Of a stretch of 47,800 nucleotides of DNA, positions 31,728 to 39,088 are shown piece by piece. The notes under the pieces were generated by a model, which saw only the letters and a list, made by a program, of their open reading frames with translations, was not told where the DNA came from and did no database searches. The DNA comes from Bin87 sp034421995 (GTDB taxonomy: Bacteria > Chloroflexota > Dehalococcoidia > Lucifugimonadales > UBA3495). Position 1 is the stretch's first letter; each line of letters opens with the position of its first letter. The stretch lies in contig DAOUJY010000046.1 of assembly GCA_034421995.1 (NCBI GenBank), positions 1-47,800 on the forward strand. Reading direction: 5' to 3'. Both the position numbers and the translations under genes were made by a program.

Positions 31728-32606
31728 TCACGCTCCGTCGTGACCTGCGATATTCAGATTGCGGAGGATATGGGATACCGAGTAGGTGCGATTCAGGACG
31801 TAGAAATGGATGCCGGGGACGCCGTTGGCCCAGAGGTCTTCAGCCTGCATCGTGGCGTATTCGATGCCGATTTCCCGGACGGCGCGGTTGTCGTCCGCGT
31901 GGCGCTCCAGCTGTGCGTCCAGCTCCGCAGGGATTGTTGCGCCGCACAGGGAAGTGAAGCGTCGGATCTGGGGAACGCTGAGGATGGGCAGGACGCCCGG
32001 GATGATGGGCACCGTGATGCCGGCGGCGTGGGCCCGGTCAACGAAGTCGTAAAAGTAGGCGTTGTCGTAGAACAGCTGGGTAATCAGGAACTCGGCGCCC
32101 AGGTCCTGTTTCATTCGCGCGTAGGAGATGTCGGTTTCCAGGTCCGGCGATTCGGTGTGCCCTTCCGGGTAACAGGCGCCGGCGATGCCGAAGTCAAAGT
32201 TGCCGCGGATGTGTTGGATCAAATCGGTGGCGTGGGCGAATTCGTCGTCGCCGGGAGCGGACGTATCACTGTCCTGGGGACGGTCTCCCCGGAGCGCGAT
32301 GACGTTTTCGATGCCGGCAGCGTCCAACCGCTGGAGTACCTGGTGCACGTCGGAACGGCCCTGGGCCACGCAGGTGAGGTGGGCCATGACGACCAAGTCG
32401 GTCTCGCGCCGCAATCGCATGGTGATCTCTTCGGTGAATGCTCGCGTGCCCCCGCCGGCTCCGTAAGTTACGGACACGAAATCGGGCGCGTAGGGACGCA
32501 GGCGGTTCACCACGTCAATTACGCCGGGCACTCCGTCGGCTTCCCGGGGCGGGAAAAACTCGAAGGAAATGGTGCGCCGGTCTTTGAGGATGTCCTTAAC
32601 TTTCAA
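31728..32606 (-). CDS. metF: Methylenetetrahydrofolate reductase
   Basis: About 292 residues. FAD-dependent reduction of 5,10-methylene-THF to 5-methyl-THF. Conserved FEFFPP, SVTYGAGG, HLTC, NVIALRGDRP and AGACYPEGH segments are seen. I choose TTG 32606 (LKVKDILKDRR) since the family starts there and AGGA lies nine bases upstream; a longer frame opens at 32645 in repeat DNA. First gene of a minus-strand run with acpS, nnr and the PPOX gene. Confidence 0.93.
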   Translation of the reverse strand: MKVKDILKDRRTISFEFFPPREADGVPGVIDVVNRLRPYAPDFVSVTYGAGGGTRAFTEEITMRLRRETDLVVMAHLTCVAQGRSDVHQVLQRLDAAGIENVIALRGDRPQDSDTSAPGDDEFAHATDLIQHIRGNFDFGIAGACYPEGHTESPDLETDISYARMKQDLGAEFLITQLFYDNAYFYDFVDRAHAAGITVPIIPGVLPILSVPQIRRFTSLCGATIPAELDAQLERHADDNRAVREIGIEYATMQAEDLWANGVPGIHFYVLNRTYSVSHILRNLNIAGHDGA

Positions 32607-32623
32607 ACCGATTGTCCTGTGTG

Positions 32624-32700
32624 CTGGATTCCGGCCCCGTATCAAGTACGGGTCAGGCTGTTCTTTCGCCGGAATGACGTTGTGATGCCGGAATGACGTT
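32624..32700. repeat. GTCATTCC palindrome, nested variant with tail duplication
   Basis: CTGGATTCCGGCCCCGTATC...TTTCGCCGGAATGACG followed by a second GCCGGAATGACGTTGTGATG unit. Lies upstream of metF. Confidence 0.8.
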
Positions 32701-32719
32701 GTGATGTATGGGCCGCGAT

Positions 32720-33499
32720 TCAGAACTGTGGCTGGCGCTTCTCTTTGAAAGCGGTGATACCGGCTCGTGGATGGGGCGACGTGGCGAAAAGGTGGGTGAA
32801 GGTGGCGCCTTCCAGGGCGATGCCATCTCGCAAGGGCAAGTCCTGGCTGCTGAGGGCCAGGGACTTCATCAGGCTCAATCCCACCCGGCTTTTATCGCGA
32901 ATTCCATTGAGCAGGGATTCCAGTTCTCCCTCCAGCTCCTCGACCGGCGCGGAGCGGAGGGCCAGCCCCCAATCCACCGCTTCGGCGCCGGACAGCCAGC
33001 GGCCGGTGGTCAGCAGTTCCATGGCTCGAGGCAGGCCCACCCGGCGGGGAAGCCTTTGGGTTGACCCGCCTCCGGGTATGAGGCCGAAATTGGCGTGCTG
33101 GTCACCGATGCGGGCGTCTTCGGCGACGACGGCCATATCGCAAGCCATCATCAACTCCAGGCCGCCGGCCAGAGCGTAACCATGCACCACCGCGATGGTC
33201 AGGATGGGCGCCGCTTCCAAGGCGCACAATGCGCCGTTCAAGTCGCGAACGTATTCGGGCAAGAGTGAGAGATCGTCAAAAACCCGATCAAAATACAGGA
33301 GGTCGGCGCCGGCGCAGAAACCCCGGCCCTCGCCCCGGACGACCAATGCTTTGACGGTATCGTCGGCGCCGGCCACGGCCACGGCGTCGGAAAACTCTGA
33401 CAGCAATTGGGGATTCAAGGCGTTGAGGGCATCCGGCCGGTTGAGGCGGATCGTCGCCACGCGGTCTCCCATAGACAGAGTAATGTTGCTATACTCCAT
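32720..33499 (-). CDS. Enoyl-CoA hydratase/isomerase family protein
   Basis: 259 residues. Crotonase fold with RGFCAGADLLYFDRVF, VHGYALAGGLELMMACDMAV and NFGLIPGGGSTQRLPRRVG (oxyanion and active-site loops). Glu in GGGSTQ-type loop context supports hydratase activity. Start: ATG 33499 with AGGAG five bases upstream rather than the GTG six bases before. Paralog of the gene at 11960; substrate unknown. Confidence 0.88.
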   Translation of the reverse strand: MEYSNITLSMGDRVATIRLNRPDALNALNPQLLSEFSDAVAVAGADDTVKALVVRGEGRGFCAGADLLYFDRVFDDLSLLPEYVRDLNGALCALEAAPILTIAVVHGYALAGGLELMMACDMAVVAEDARIGDQHANFGLIPGGGSTQRLPRRVGLPRAMELLTTGRWLSGAEAVDWGLALRSAPVEELEGELESLLNGIRDKSRVGLSLMKSLALSSQDLPLRDGIALEGATFTHLFATSPHPRAGITAFKEKRQPQF

Positions 33500-33614
33500 T
33501 CGCACTCCTACGCTGACGGCGCCACCGGCCGGGTACGGTTACATACTATACCAGACCCAATATCCAACTCTTGATGGATCAGCCGTATGAATGACCACCA
33601 ATCGGAGCTTCTCC

Positions 33615-34094
33615 ATGCAAGACAGTTTTCGCAATTTCAGTTGGATCTTACCCGGAGCGCTGGCGGGGGCGATGGGGCCGACGGAGCGGCGGCACCTGAT
33701 CTACTTTGAACGGAACGACATCATGGCCATCGTGCGGATGGAGGAGCAGACCATTTCAGGGGAGCCCTGGGGGTTTGAAGAGCTGTACGAGCCGGTGCCG
33801 GATTTCGAAGCGCCGACGCTGGAGCAAATCGACGGCATCGTGAACTTCGTGGAACAGCAGGTTGAGATATGGGAACGGCCCACGGTGATCACGTGCGCGG
33901 CCGGTATCGGGCGGACGGGCACCATCCTGGCGTCGTATCTGGTCAACACCGGCTGGGATGCTGACGAAGCCATCGCCTATATCCGGCAGTTGCGCCCCGG
34001 ATCGATCCAAACGGTGAAACAGGAAGAGGCGATACGGGGGTACGCCGCCTTTGTGAAGGATCGCAACGACAATATGCCGCGCCGTTACCGATAA
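33615..34094 (+). CDS. Dual-specificity protein phosphatase (DUSP23-like)
   Basis: About 159 residues. The phosphatase loop C94AAGIGR100TG and general acid D63 (EPVPDFEAPT) are in place; the residue before Cys is Thr rather than His. Such small DUSPs dephosphorylate Tyr/Ser/Thr or small phosphates. I use ATG 33615 since CGGAG precedes it by seven bases; ATG 33591 lies earlier in frame. No kinase is adjacent. Confidence 0.87.
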   Translation: MQDSFRNFSWILPGALAGAMGPTERRHLIYFERNDIMAIVRMEEQTISGEPWGFEELYEPVPDFEAPTLEQIDGIVNFVEQQVEIWERPTVITCAAGIGRTGTILASYLVNTGWDADEAIAYIRQLRPGSIQTVKQEEAIRGYAAFVKDRNDNMPRRYR

Positions 34095-34102
34095 CCGGAG
34101 AA

Positions 34103-34157
34103 CTGGATTCCGGCATCCGCCTACGGCGGACATCTGCGACTTTCGCCGAAATGGCGG
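34103..34157. repeat. GTCATTCC-type palindrome, degenerate
   Basis: CTGGATTCCGGCATCCGCCT..GACTTTCGCCGAAATGGCGG; the right half is mutated (CCGAAATGGCGG instead of CCGGAATGACGG). Confidence 0.7.
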
Positions 34158-34170
34158 TGGTTAATCGGCA

Positions 34171-34199
34171 CGGGGTCCGGTGACTGGCATCGGACCCCG
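34171..34199. terminator. Hairpin between DUSP and first zinc-ribbon gene
   Basis: CGGGGTCCG (34171-34179) pairs perfectly with CGGACCCCG (34191-34199) across an 11-base loop. It lies between the converging DUSP and zinc-ribbon genes. No T-run follows on either strand, so terminator is an inference from position. Confidence 0.5.
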
Positions 34200-34225
34200 C
34201 GATCAAAGGCGTGGATCCCGCGAGA

Positions 34226-34462
34226 TTACGCAACGAGCAATTGCTCCGAATGGGGCGCCGGGGTGGTGAGGGCGCCCATGCCGATGGCAGCCGCCAGGTG
34301 ATCGGCGGCAATCTCCCGGCTGCACTGGATGCACTGGAGATACGTGCCGTAAATGTCCTTGACCCGGCGCACGTCGCCGCTGCAGTGCGGGCAAGCCCCC
34401 ATGTGCATCTGCCGGCGCCGCGCGCCGAGCACAGACCGTTCGCTGTTTACCTTCCTTGCCAT
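34226..34462 (-). CDS. Small zinc-ribbon protein (copy 1)
   Basis: 78 residues from ATG 34462 (AAAGGAG upstream). A single zinc ribbon CPHC-x18-CIQC (GACPHCSGDVRRVKDIYGTY then LQCIQCSREI) with a basic N-terminus and polar tail. Paralog of the gene at 34658. Probably binds nucleic acid or protein; function unknown. Confidence 0.75.
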   Translation of the reverse strand: MARKVNSERSVLGARRRQMHMGACPHCSGDVRRVKDIYGTYLQCIQCSREIAADHLAAAIGMGALTTPAPHSEQLLVA

Positions 34463-34598
34463 GATCCTGTCTCCTTTGCCGGAAGTGATGGTGTCAATCA
34501 TCGCGTCGGTTGGGCGTCGCTAATCGTCTCGATATGGTTGCCGTGGATTTGGATCGGGGTTGGTAGCGGTTGGATTTGGGTGAAGGGCTTAAATTTCA

Positions 34599-34626
34599 AC
34601 GGCCTCGGAGCCAGGTCCGAGGCCGT
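34599..34626. terminator. Perfect 10-bp hairpin after the second zinc-ribbon gene
   Basis: ACGGCCTCGG (34599-34608) and CCGAGGCCGT (34617-34626) with an 8-base loop. On the minus strand it follows the stop of the copy-2 gene by 31 bases and is trailed by TGAAATTT, a weak T-rich stretch. Confidence 0.55.
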
Positions 34627-34657
34627 CGCCTGCGGTTCCTTGTGCTCGGTTTGTTGG

Positions 34658-34876
34658 TCAGACAACCAACTTTTCGCGGTCGTGGGTTGGATTCGGCGTG
34701 ACGGCCATGGTGGCCATCGTGGTGGCCGGTGTCGCGCTGGGCGCTACTCGCCGGATTTCGCGTCCGCACTGGGCGCACTGGTGGTACACTCCGAAGGTAT
34801 CCCTCATGCGGCAGACGTCGCCGCCGCAGCGAGGACATGCTTTGAGTTTCAACGACTTGCGGGTCACGGTTTGCAT
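34658..34876 (-). CDS. Small zinc-ribbon protein (copy 2)
   Basis: 72 residues from ATG 34876 (AGGATGA upstream). Ribbon CPRC-x18-CAQC (ACPRCGGDVCRMRDTFGVYH then QCAQCGREI). About half of the ribbon residues match copy 1, including the C-x2-C spacing and the intervening D-x-[YF]-G-x-Y. The tail is Thr/Met/Pro-rich. The two genes are tandem with separate hairpins, so they look independently expressed. Confidence 0.75.
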   Translation of the reverse strand: MQTVTRKSLKLKACPRCGGDVCRMRDTFGVYHQCAQCGREIRRVAPSATPATTMATMAVTPNPTHDREKLVV

Positions 34877-34985
34877 TTTTTCATCCTGTCGATGGCTCTG
34901 GCCGGTTCTGGTTTGCATTTTACAGCCGTCGCATTACCGAAGTATTACGGCAATTCAGTGGACAGCGTTGAAAACAGCATATCAG

Positions 34986-35002
34986 GTTACGTTTTTCGTA
35001 AC
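34986..35002 (+). promoter_or_regulatory. Short perfect hairpin just before the JAMM gene
   Basis: GTTACG-TTTTT-CGTAAC directly precedes AAGGGGG and ATG 35014. As DNA it could be an operator; as RNA it could gate the ribosome binding site. Confidence 0.4.
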
Positions 35003-35013
35003 AAGGGGGTTTT

Positions 35014-35502
35014 ATGGCCAATTTTGGGGAACCGTTAGAAATTCCTCTGGTGATTCTGGAGGCGGTGTACCGGGAGGCGCGGGCCGCGTTCCCGGCCGAG
35101 TGTTGCGGGTGGCTCACAGGCCCGGCTCAAGGCGGCGGCGTTGACGCGGTTAGGCCGGCGGCGAACGATCAGGGCAGCGGCGCGCATCCCACCGCGGCGG
35201 AGCGCACTGCCGAGACGGCCTACGTATTCAATTCAGCCGACCTGTTGGAACTAAACGGGAGCCTCGATTCCGTTACCCCGGCCCGTATCATTTACCATTC
35301 GCACCCCAACGGTCGGGCATACCTTTCGGATACCGACCGCACCGTTGCCACCAGCCCCTGGGGAGACGGCCCGGCATACCCGGTGCAGCAGTTGGTCGTT
35401 GGAATCAACGCTGACCGCGTGATGGAAGCGGCATTGTTCGATTGGAGTGATGAAGCCGGGGGGTTCGTGGAACTGACCCGGTTTGCCGGTGCGGAGATCT
35501 AG
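35014..35502 (+). CDS. JAMM/MPN metalloprotease (Mov34/PAD-1 family)
   Basis: 162 residues. Complete JAMM zinc motif: E29 (AECCGWL) and H95-S-H97-x7-S105-x2-D108 (YHSHPNGRAYLSDTD). Bacterial members cleave C-terminal tails of ubiquitin-like sulfur carriers (as QbsD or Mec+) or act as isopeptidases. A residue insertion (about 38-68) separates the two halves. Substrate not encoded next door; the only beta-grasp carrier seen in the window is MoaD, which ends GGS. Confidence 0.9.
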   Translation: MANFGEPLEIPLVILEAVYREARAAFPAECCGWLTGPAQGGGVDAVRPAANDQGSGAHPTAAERTAETAYVFNSADLLELNGSLDSVTPARIIYHSHPNGRAYLSDTDRTVATSPWGDGPAYPVQQLVVGINADRVMEAALFDWSDEAGGFVELTRFAGAEI

Positions 35503-35520
35503 TGCGTGTCGCCAAATTAT

Positions 35521-35619
35521 CCCGTCATTCCTGCGAAAGCAGGAATCCAGAAACGCCGCGCATCAGTCAACGTGAATAGGTCAAAGATTCCTGGATACCG
35601 GCTTTCGCCGGTATGACGG
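35521..35619. repeat. Paired GTCATTCC palindromes with compensatory change
   Basis: Halves 35521-35550 and 35591-35619. In the second the usual GATTCC...GGAATG is GATACC...GGTATG, changed on both sides so pairing is preserved. Confidence 0.85.
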
Positions 35620-35686
35620 ATTTTGAGTTGCGACGGCACCGCAAATCTGAACAGATACGCTTGGCAACTCAATTTGACGACGCGCC

Positions 35687-36703
35687 CTAGTGCGAGGGCG
35701 CGCCCAGCAGTGCCACCCAAACAGATCCCGCCACGGTGGCCAACAGCATCAGGGATAAGCCGCTCAGTATCAGCGGTTGAGGCAGGCGGTTGCGGCCCCA
35801 GAGCATCAATCCTCCCCAGACGATCAGCCCAATCGCGATGACCCCGGCGATGTAGTGCTCGGTCTCCGCGCTGTTGACCACGACGCCTTTGCGGTAGAAG
35901 AAATCAGCGTAGGCCAGGATGGTTATGTTGAATACGCAACTGCCGTACACCCCGGCGAACCCGAGATCGGCCGCACCCAGGCGCGCCGCCGCGAACGTCG
36001 CTGAAATTTCCGGCATACTGGTGACCAGCGCCACCGCCAAAATGCCCAGAACACCGGAGGATACTCCCGTGATGTGAGCAATCCGGTCAACGCTCTGGGC
36101 CAGCAGCACCCCGGAAATGATGACCCCTATGGAAACCAGGATGAACATTATCCAGGCGCGGCGCAGCGTGATGCCGGCGTCTGCTTCGCTTTCTTCCCCG
36201 TCGGTGGAGGGTCGGCGGCGGTACACGAACCACATCCCGACCAGATATACGACGATGACGATGATGGAGGAGACGCCAACCTGCCACACGCTCACTCCAC
36301 TCTTGAAGACCGCGAAAATAACCGCCATGCCAGTGAGCAGGGCCGCCAGGACGATGAGATAACCCTGTTCCGGAGCGACGCGCTGCACGAACCGCTTACC
36401 CCCAAAAAGCAACGCGACGACCGCCAGGATCAACATATTGAACATATTGGACCCGAGCACGTCGCCCAGGGCCAACTGCGGGTTGTCGATGCGGACAGCG
36501 GTGATGTTGTTGGATACCTCCGGCAGTGAAGTCGCCAGCGCAACCAGGATGCTGCCGACGAACATCCGGCCCAAACCCGTGAGCGAGGCGAGGGCATCGC
36601 CGTATCTGGCGAGATAGGTGCCCAAAAACACCACGGCCACCGCGCTGGCCAGAAAAACGACAACGGCGAAGGCAAAGCCGACGCCGGATAGAACGTTCAG
36701 CAC
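35687..36703 (-). CDS. Calcium/sodium (CaCA) antiporter
   Basis: 338 residues, about ten transmembrane helices. Both alpha repeats are present: GSILVALATSLPEVSNNITA...GSNMFNM (about 51-90) and LGILAVALVTSMPEISATFA...GSCVFN (about 216-257), holding the ion-binding Glu in LPE/MPE. A hydrophilic loop (about 160-180) separates the halves. GTG start at 36703, 15 bases after the leuB stop, so co-transcribed with leuB. Exports Ca2+ in exchange for Na+ or H+ in the inner membrane. Confidence 0.9.
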   Translation of the reverse strand: MLNVLSGVGFAFAVVVFLASAVAVVFLGTYLARYGDALASLTGLGRMFVGSILVALATSLPEVSNNITAVRIDNPQLALGDVLGSNMFNMLILAVVALLFGGKRFVQRVAPEQGYLIVLAALLTGMAVIFAVFKSGVSVWQVGVSSIIVIVVYLVGMWFVYRRRPSTDGEESEADAGITLRRAWIMFILVSIGVIISGVLLAQSVDRIAHITGVSSGVLGILAVALVTSMPEISATFAAARLGAADLGFAGVYGSCVFNITILAYADFFYRKGVVVNSAETEHYIAGVIAIGLIVWGGLMLWGRNRLPQPLILSGLSLMLLATVAGSVWVALLGAPSH

Positions 36704-36718
36704 GGGGTTGGAACCGCC

Positions 36719-37810
36719 CTAACCGATGGCGTTGGCGATCAGGTCGCCCATCTGGACCGTGCCGGTTCCGGTATCGGCGGCGGTTGCGATGTCAGCGGTG
36801 CGGTAGCCGGCCTCCAGCACTGTCTGCACAGCGCGCTCGATGGCCGCAGCTTCCTCGGTCAGTCCCAGGGAGTAACGCATCATCAGGGCCGCGCTGAGGA
36901 TTGAGCCGCAAGGATTGGCGATGCCCTGTCCGGCGATGTCGGGGGCGGTGCCGTGGATTGGTTCGTAGAACCCCGGGGTCCGGGCGCCCGCCTGGGGGAC
37001 GCCGGACAGGCTGGCCGATGGCAGCAGCCCCATGGACGCCGCCAGAATTGCCGCCTCGTCGGTAAGGATGTCGCCGAAGGTGTTTTCAGCGACAATTACG
37101 TCGTAGGACGCCGGCCGGAGGACAATCTGCATGGCGCAGGCGTCCACCAGGGCGTGCTCCAGCTCGACGTCGGGGTATTCGTCGGCGAGCCGGGTGGCGG
37201 TGGCGCGCCAGAGCCGGGACGTTTCCAGCACGTTGGCCTTGTCAACCGAGGTAAGTTTGCTCCTTCGTCCGCGAGCCAGTTCAAAACCGACACGGAGGAC
37301 CCGCTCGATCTCCGATTCGGAGTAGCGCATGGTGTCCACGCCGACGATGCCCTGGGGGGTTTCGGTGCGTCCCTTGGGCTGAGCGTAGTACAGGCCGCCG
37401 GTGAGTTCCCGGACCACGACCATATCGACGCCCTCCAGGACATGGGGTTTCAGCACGCTGGAACCGGTCAGTTCGGGATAGACCTTGACCGGGCGGATGT
37501 TGGCGAAGACGTTGAGATGGGCGCGGAGGGCGAGGAGGCCGTCCTCGGGACGGGTGGGGGCGGAGGGATCGTCCCACTTGGGGCCGCCGACGGCTCCGAA
37601 CAGGACGGCGTCGGCTGATGTCGCCAAGTCGCGAACGCTTTCGGTCAGCGGCGTGCCGTGACGGTCGATGGAGATGCCGCCGACGTCACCGTATTCCAGG
37701 GCGAAATTGTGCCCGAAAGCTCTTCCGACGGCCTCCAGGGCTTTGACGCCTTCGGCGGTGACTTCAGGGCCGATGCCGTCTCCGCCGAGTACGGCGATGT
37801 TGAAATCCAT
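36719..37810 (-). CDS. leuB: 3-isopropylmalate dehydrogenase
   Basis: About 363 residues. Oxidises 3-isopropylmalate with NAD+ in leucine synthesis. Family segments AVLGGDGIGPEVTAEG, VRELTGGLYYAQPKGR, TSVDKANVLETSRLWR, GDILTDEAA and EPIHGTAPDIAGQGIANP are intact. ATG 37810; the frame extends upstream in a repeat-free but non-homologous stretch. A strong promoter lies at 37903-37931. No leuA, leuC or leuD adjacent. Confidence 0.95.
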   Translation of the reverse strand: MDFNIAVLGGDGIGPEVTAEGVKALEAVGRAFGHNFALEYGDVGGISIDRHGTPLTESVRDLATSADAVLFGAVGGPKWDDPSAPTRPEDGLLALRAHLNVFANIRPVKVYPELTGSSVLKPHVLEGVDMVVVRELTGGLYYAQPKGRTETPQGIVGVDTMRYSESEIERVLRVGFELARGRRSKLTSVDKANVLETSRLWRATATRLADEYPDVELEHALVDACAMQIVLRPASYDVIVAENTFGDILTDEAAILAASMGLLPSASLSGVPQAGARTPGFYEPIHGTAPDIAGQGIANPCGSILSAALMMRYSLGLTEEAAAIERAVQTVLEAGYRTADIATAADTGTGTVQMGDLIANAIG

Positions 37811-37902
37811 TTTGCCAGCAGCTCCGATTTGATGGGAGTCGCCCCAGGCCGGCGAGCTCCGTGGGATCAATGGGGGCAAGGGCCAACGTTGGGGCGGCGG
37901 GT

Positions 37903-37931
37903 AGTATAGCCGATGCGGTTTGGGGTATCAA
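37903..37931 (-). promoter_or_regulatory. leuB promoter
   Basis: Minus-strand TTGATA (37931-37926), 17 bases, TATACT (37908-37903), about 85 bases before ATG 37810. Five of six matches to consensus in each hexamer. Confidence 0.65.
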
Positions 37932-37987
37932 AGGGGCGTCACCGCAACAATTCGGCCCGGGCGGGCTGCCGCGGCCGACTGACCGGT

Positions 37988-38881
37988 TCAGTCATTGGGT
38001 ACGGGAGTATTTTGATGCACTCGGATCCAAAAGGGGAGGGCGCTCAAATCATTGGCGCCGGCTGCAATCGTCCGTTCGCAATAATCGATAAACAGGTCAT
38101 CCAGGAACGCCGTCATCTTGCGTAAGTTCGTGACGGGTTGGTCCGCGTCAAGGGCTGCCTGCACGGTTGCTTCCCGGGCTTTGGCTTGGTTCAGCAAGAC
38201 CATCAGCTGCATACGGGTAGCCTCGCCTCGCGGCCAGGTTTCCGGATGATGCAGGACCATTCCGCACGCTCTGGCGGACATATCCAGCAGCGCCGAGTAC
38301 TCCGGGTAGAGCTTTAAGGCGCCGTCGAGCATTTCCTGTCGGGAAGTATCGGCGGCCAACGAGTACGTCACCAGGTTGTGACTGATGGAATGGACCAAAT
38401 TATCCCGGACGGCGATCAATGAAGCCATCAACTCTTCGTGACACTTCCGGGAAAGGGCTGAGGTCCTAAGTCGCTTGGCGGCTTCAGCGGCTTCGGCGGA
38501 TGGGGGAATCAACGCTTCGCGGACCGCACGGGTGAGGTCATTCAGCGGCGTCACCATTTGGTCGGCCAATTTGAAGAATTCTCTTGGAACCACCACCCGG
38601 TCCACGACGCGCTCTATGGCCCGAGCCACTTCCGGCGGAAAATTGACCTGGCTCATCAGCTCGTCCAGATGCTTGATCTTGCGTTCCGGCGGCTTCATGC
38701 CGCCAATCTGGGACACTGACGTAGCGATAAGGCGAACGATGAAAGGATCGCCCACGATCGGGCCGATGGTCGCCATGAACTCGATGAGTTCCGTCGGAGT
38801 CCGATAGCGTCGGCACCAGTTGAAAGCGTTGCGGATACCTTCCTCAGAAGGCACCCACACTTGTCGAGATCCATGCGTCAC
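37988..38881 (-). CDS. Helical protein of unknown function
   Basis: About 297 residues, almost entirely predicted helical, no transmembrane segment, rich in Ala/Arg/Leu. Notable segments: KPPERKIKHLDELMSQVNFP and IAVRDNLVHSISHNLVTYSL. I recognise no family. Start GTG 38881 is inferred from the promoter at 38916-38943 and GGCGG eight bases upstream; the longer open frame to 39373 is antisense to the DUF1501 gene. Divergent from DUF1501 with neighbouring promoters. Confidence 0.6.
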   Translation of the reverse strand: MTHGSRQVWVPSEEGIRNAFNWCRRYRTPTELIEFMATIGPIVGDPFIVRLIATSVSQIGGMKPPERKIKHLDELMSQVNFPPEVARAIERVVDRVVVPREFFKLADQMVTPLNDLTRAVREALIPPSAEAAEAAKRLRTSALSRKCHEELMASLIAVRDNLVHSISHNLVTYSLAADTSRQEMLDGALKLYPEYSALLDMSARACGMVLHHPETWPRGEATRMQLMVLLNQAKAREATVQAALDADQPVTNLRKMTAFLDDLFIDYCERTIAAGANDLSALPFWIRVHQNTPVPND

Positions 38882-38915
38882 AGCAACAGCCGCCAAGGTC
38901 AAATTGGTCCATCCA

Positions 38916-38943
38916 ATTATGGCGGAAGGAGATTGATTGTCAA
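38916..38943 (-). promoter_or_regulatory. Promoter for the unknown helical protein
   Basis: Minus-strand TTGACA (38943-38938), 16 bases, CATAAT (38921-38916), giving a start about 28 bases before GTG 38881. Confidence 0.6.
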
Positions 38944-38996
38944 TTCCGGGGCGACCGGCGATCCCAGGCTGAACTGCTGCCAAGCCTCGTTTTTCG

Positions 38997-39025
38997 TTGA
39001 CACGCCGGGGCGCAAACCTTAAACT
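38997..39025 (+). promoter_or_regulatory. Promoter of the DUF1501 gene run
   Basis: TTGACA (38997-39002), 17 bases, TAAACT (39020-39025), about 65 bases before ATG 39089. Confidence 0.6.
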
Positions 39026-39048
39026 GCCAACATCAGCCAAATTTGTGC

Positions 39049-39068
39049 TGGCGCGTTTTGTCGCGCCA
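39049..39068 (+). promoter_or_regulatory. Hairpin in the DUF1501 leader
   Basis: TGGCGCG (39049-39055) and CGCGCCA (39062-39068) pair perfectly around TTTTGT, just before the AAAGGAGG ribosome binding site. Possible translational control element. Confidence 0.45.
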
Positions 39069-39088
39069 AGAAAGGAGGCCCTTTCGCG

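Noticed and set aside
31386..32696. 436-residue plus-strand frame
   Set aside because: Antisense of acpS and metF.
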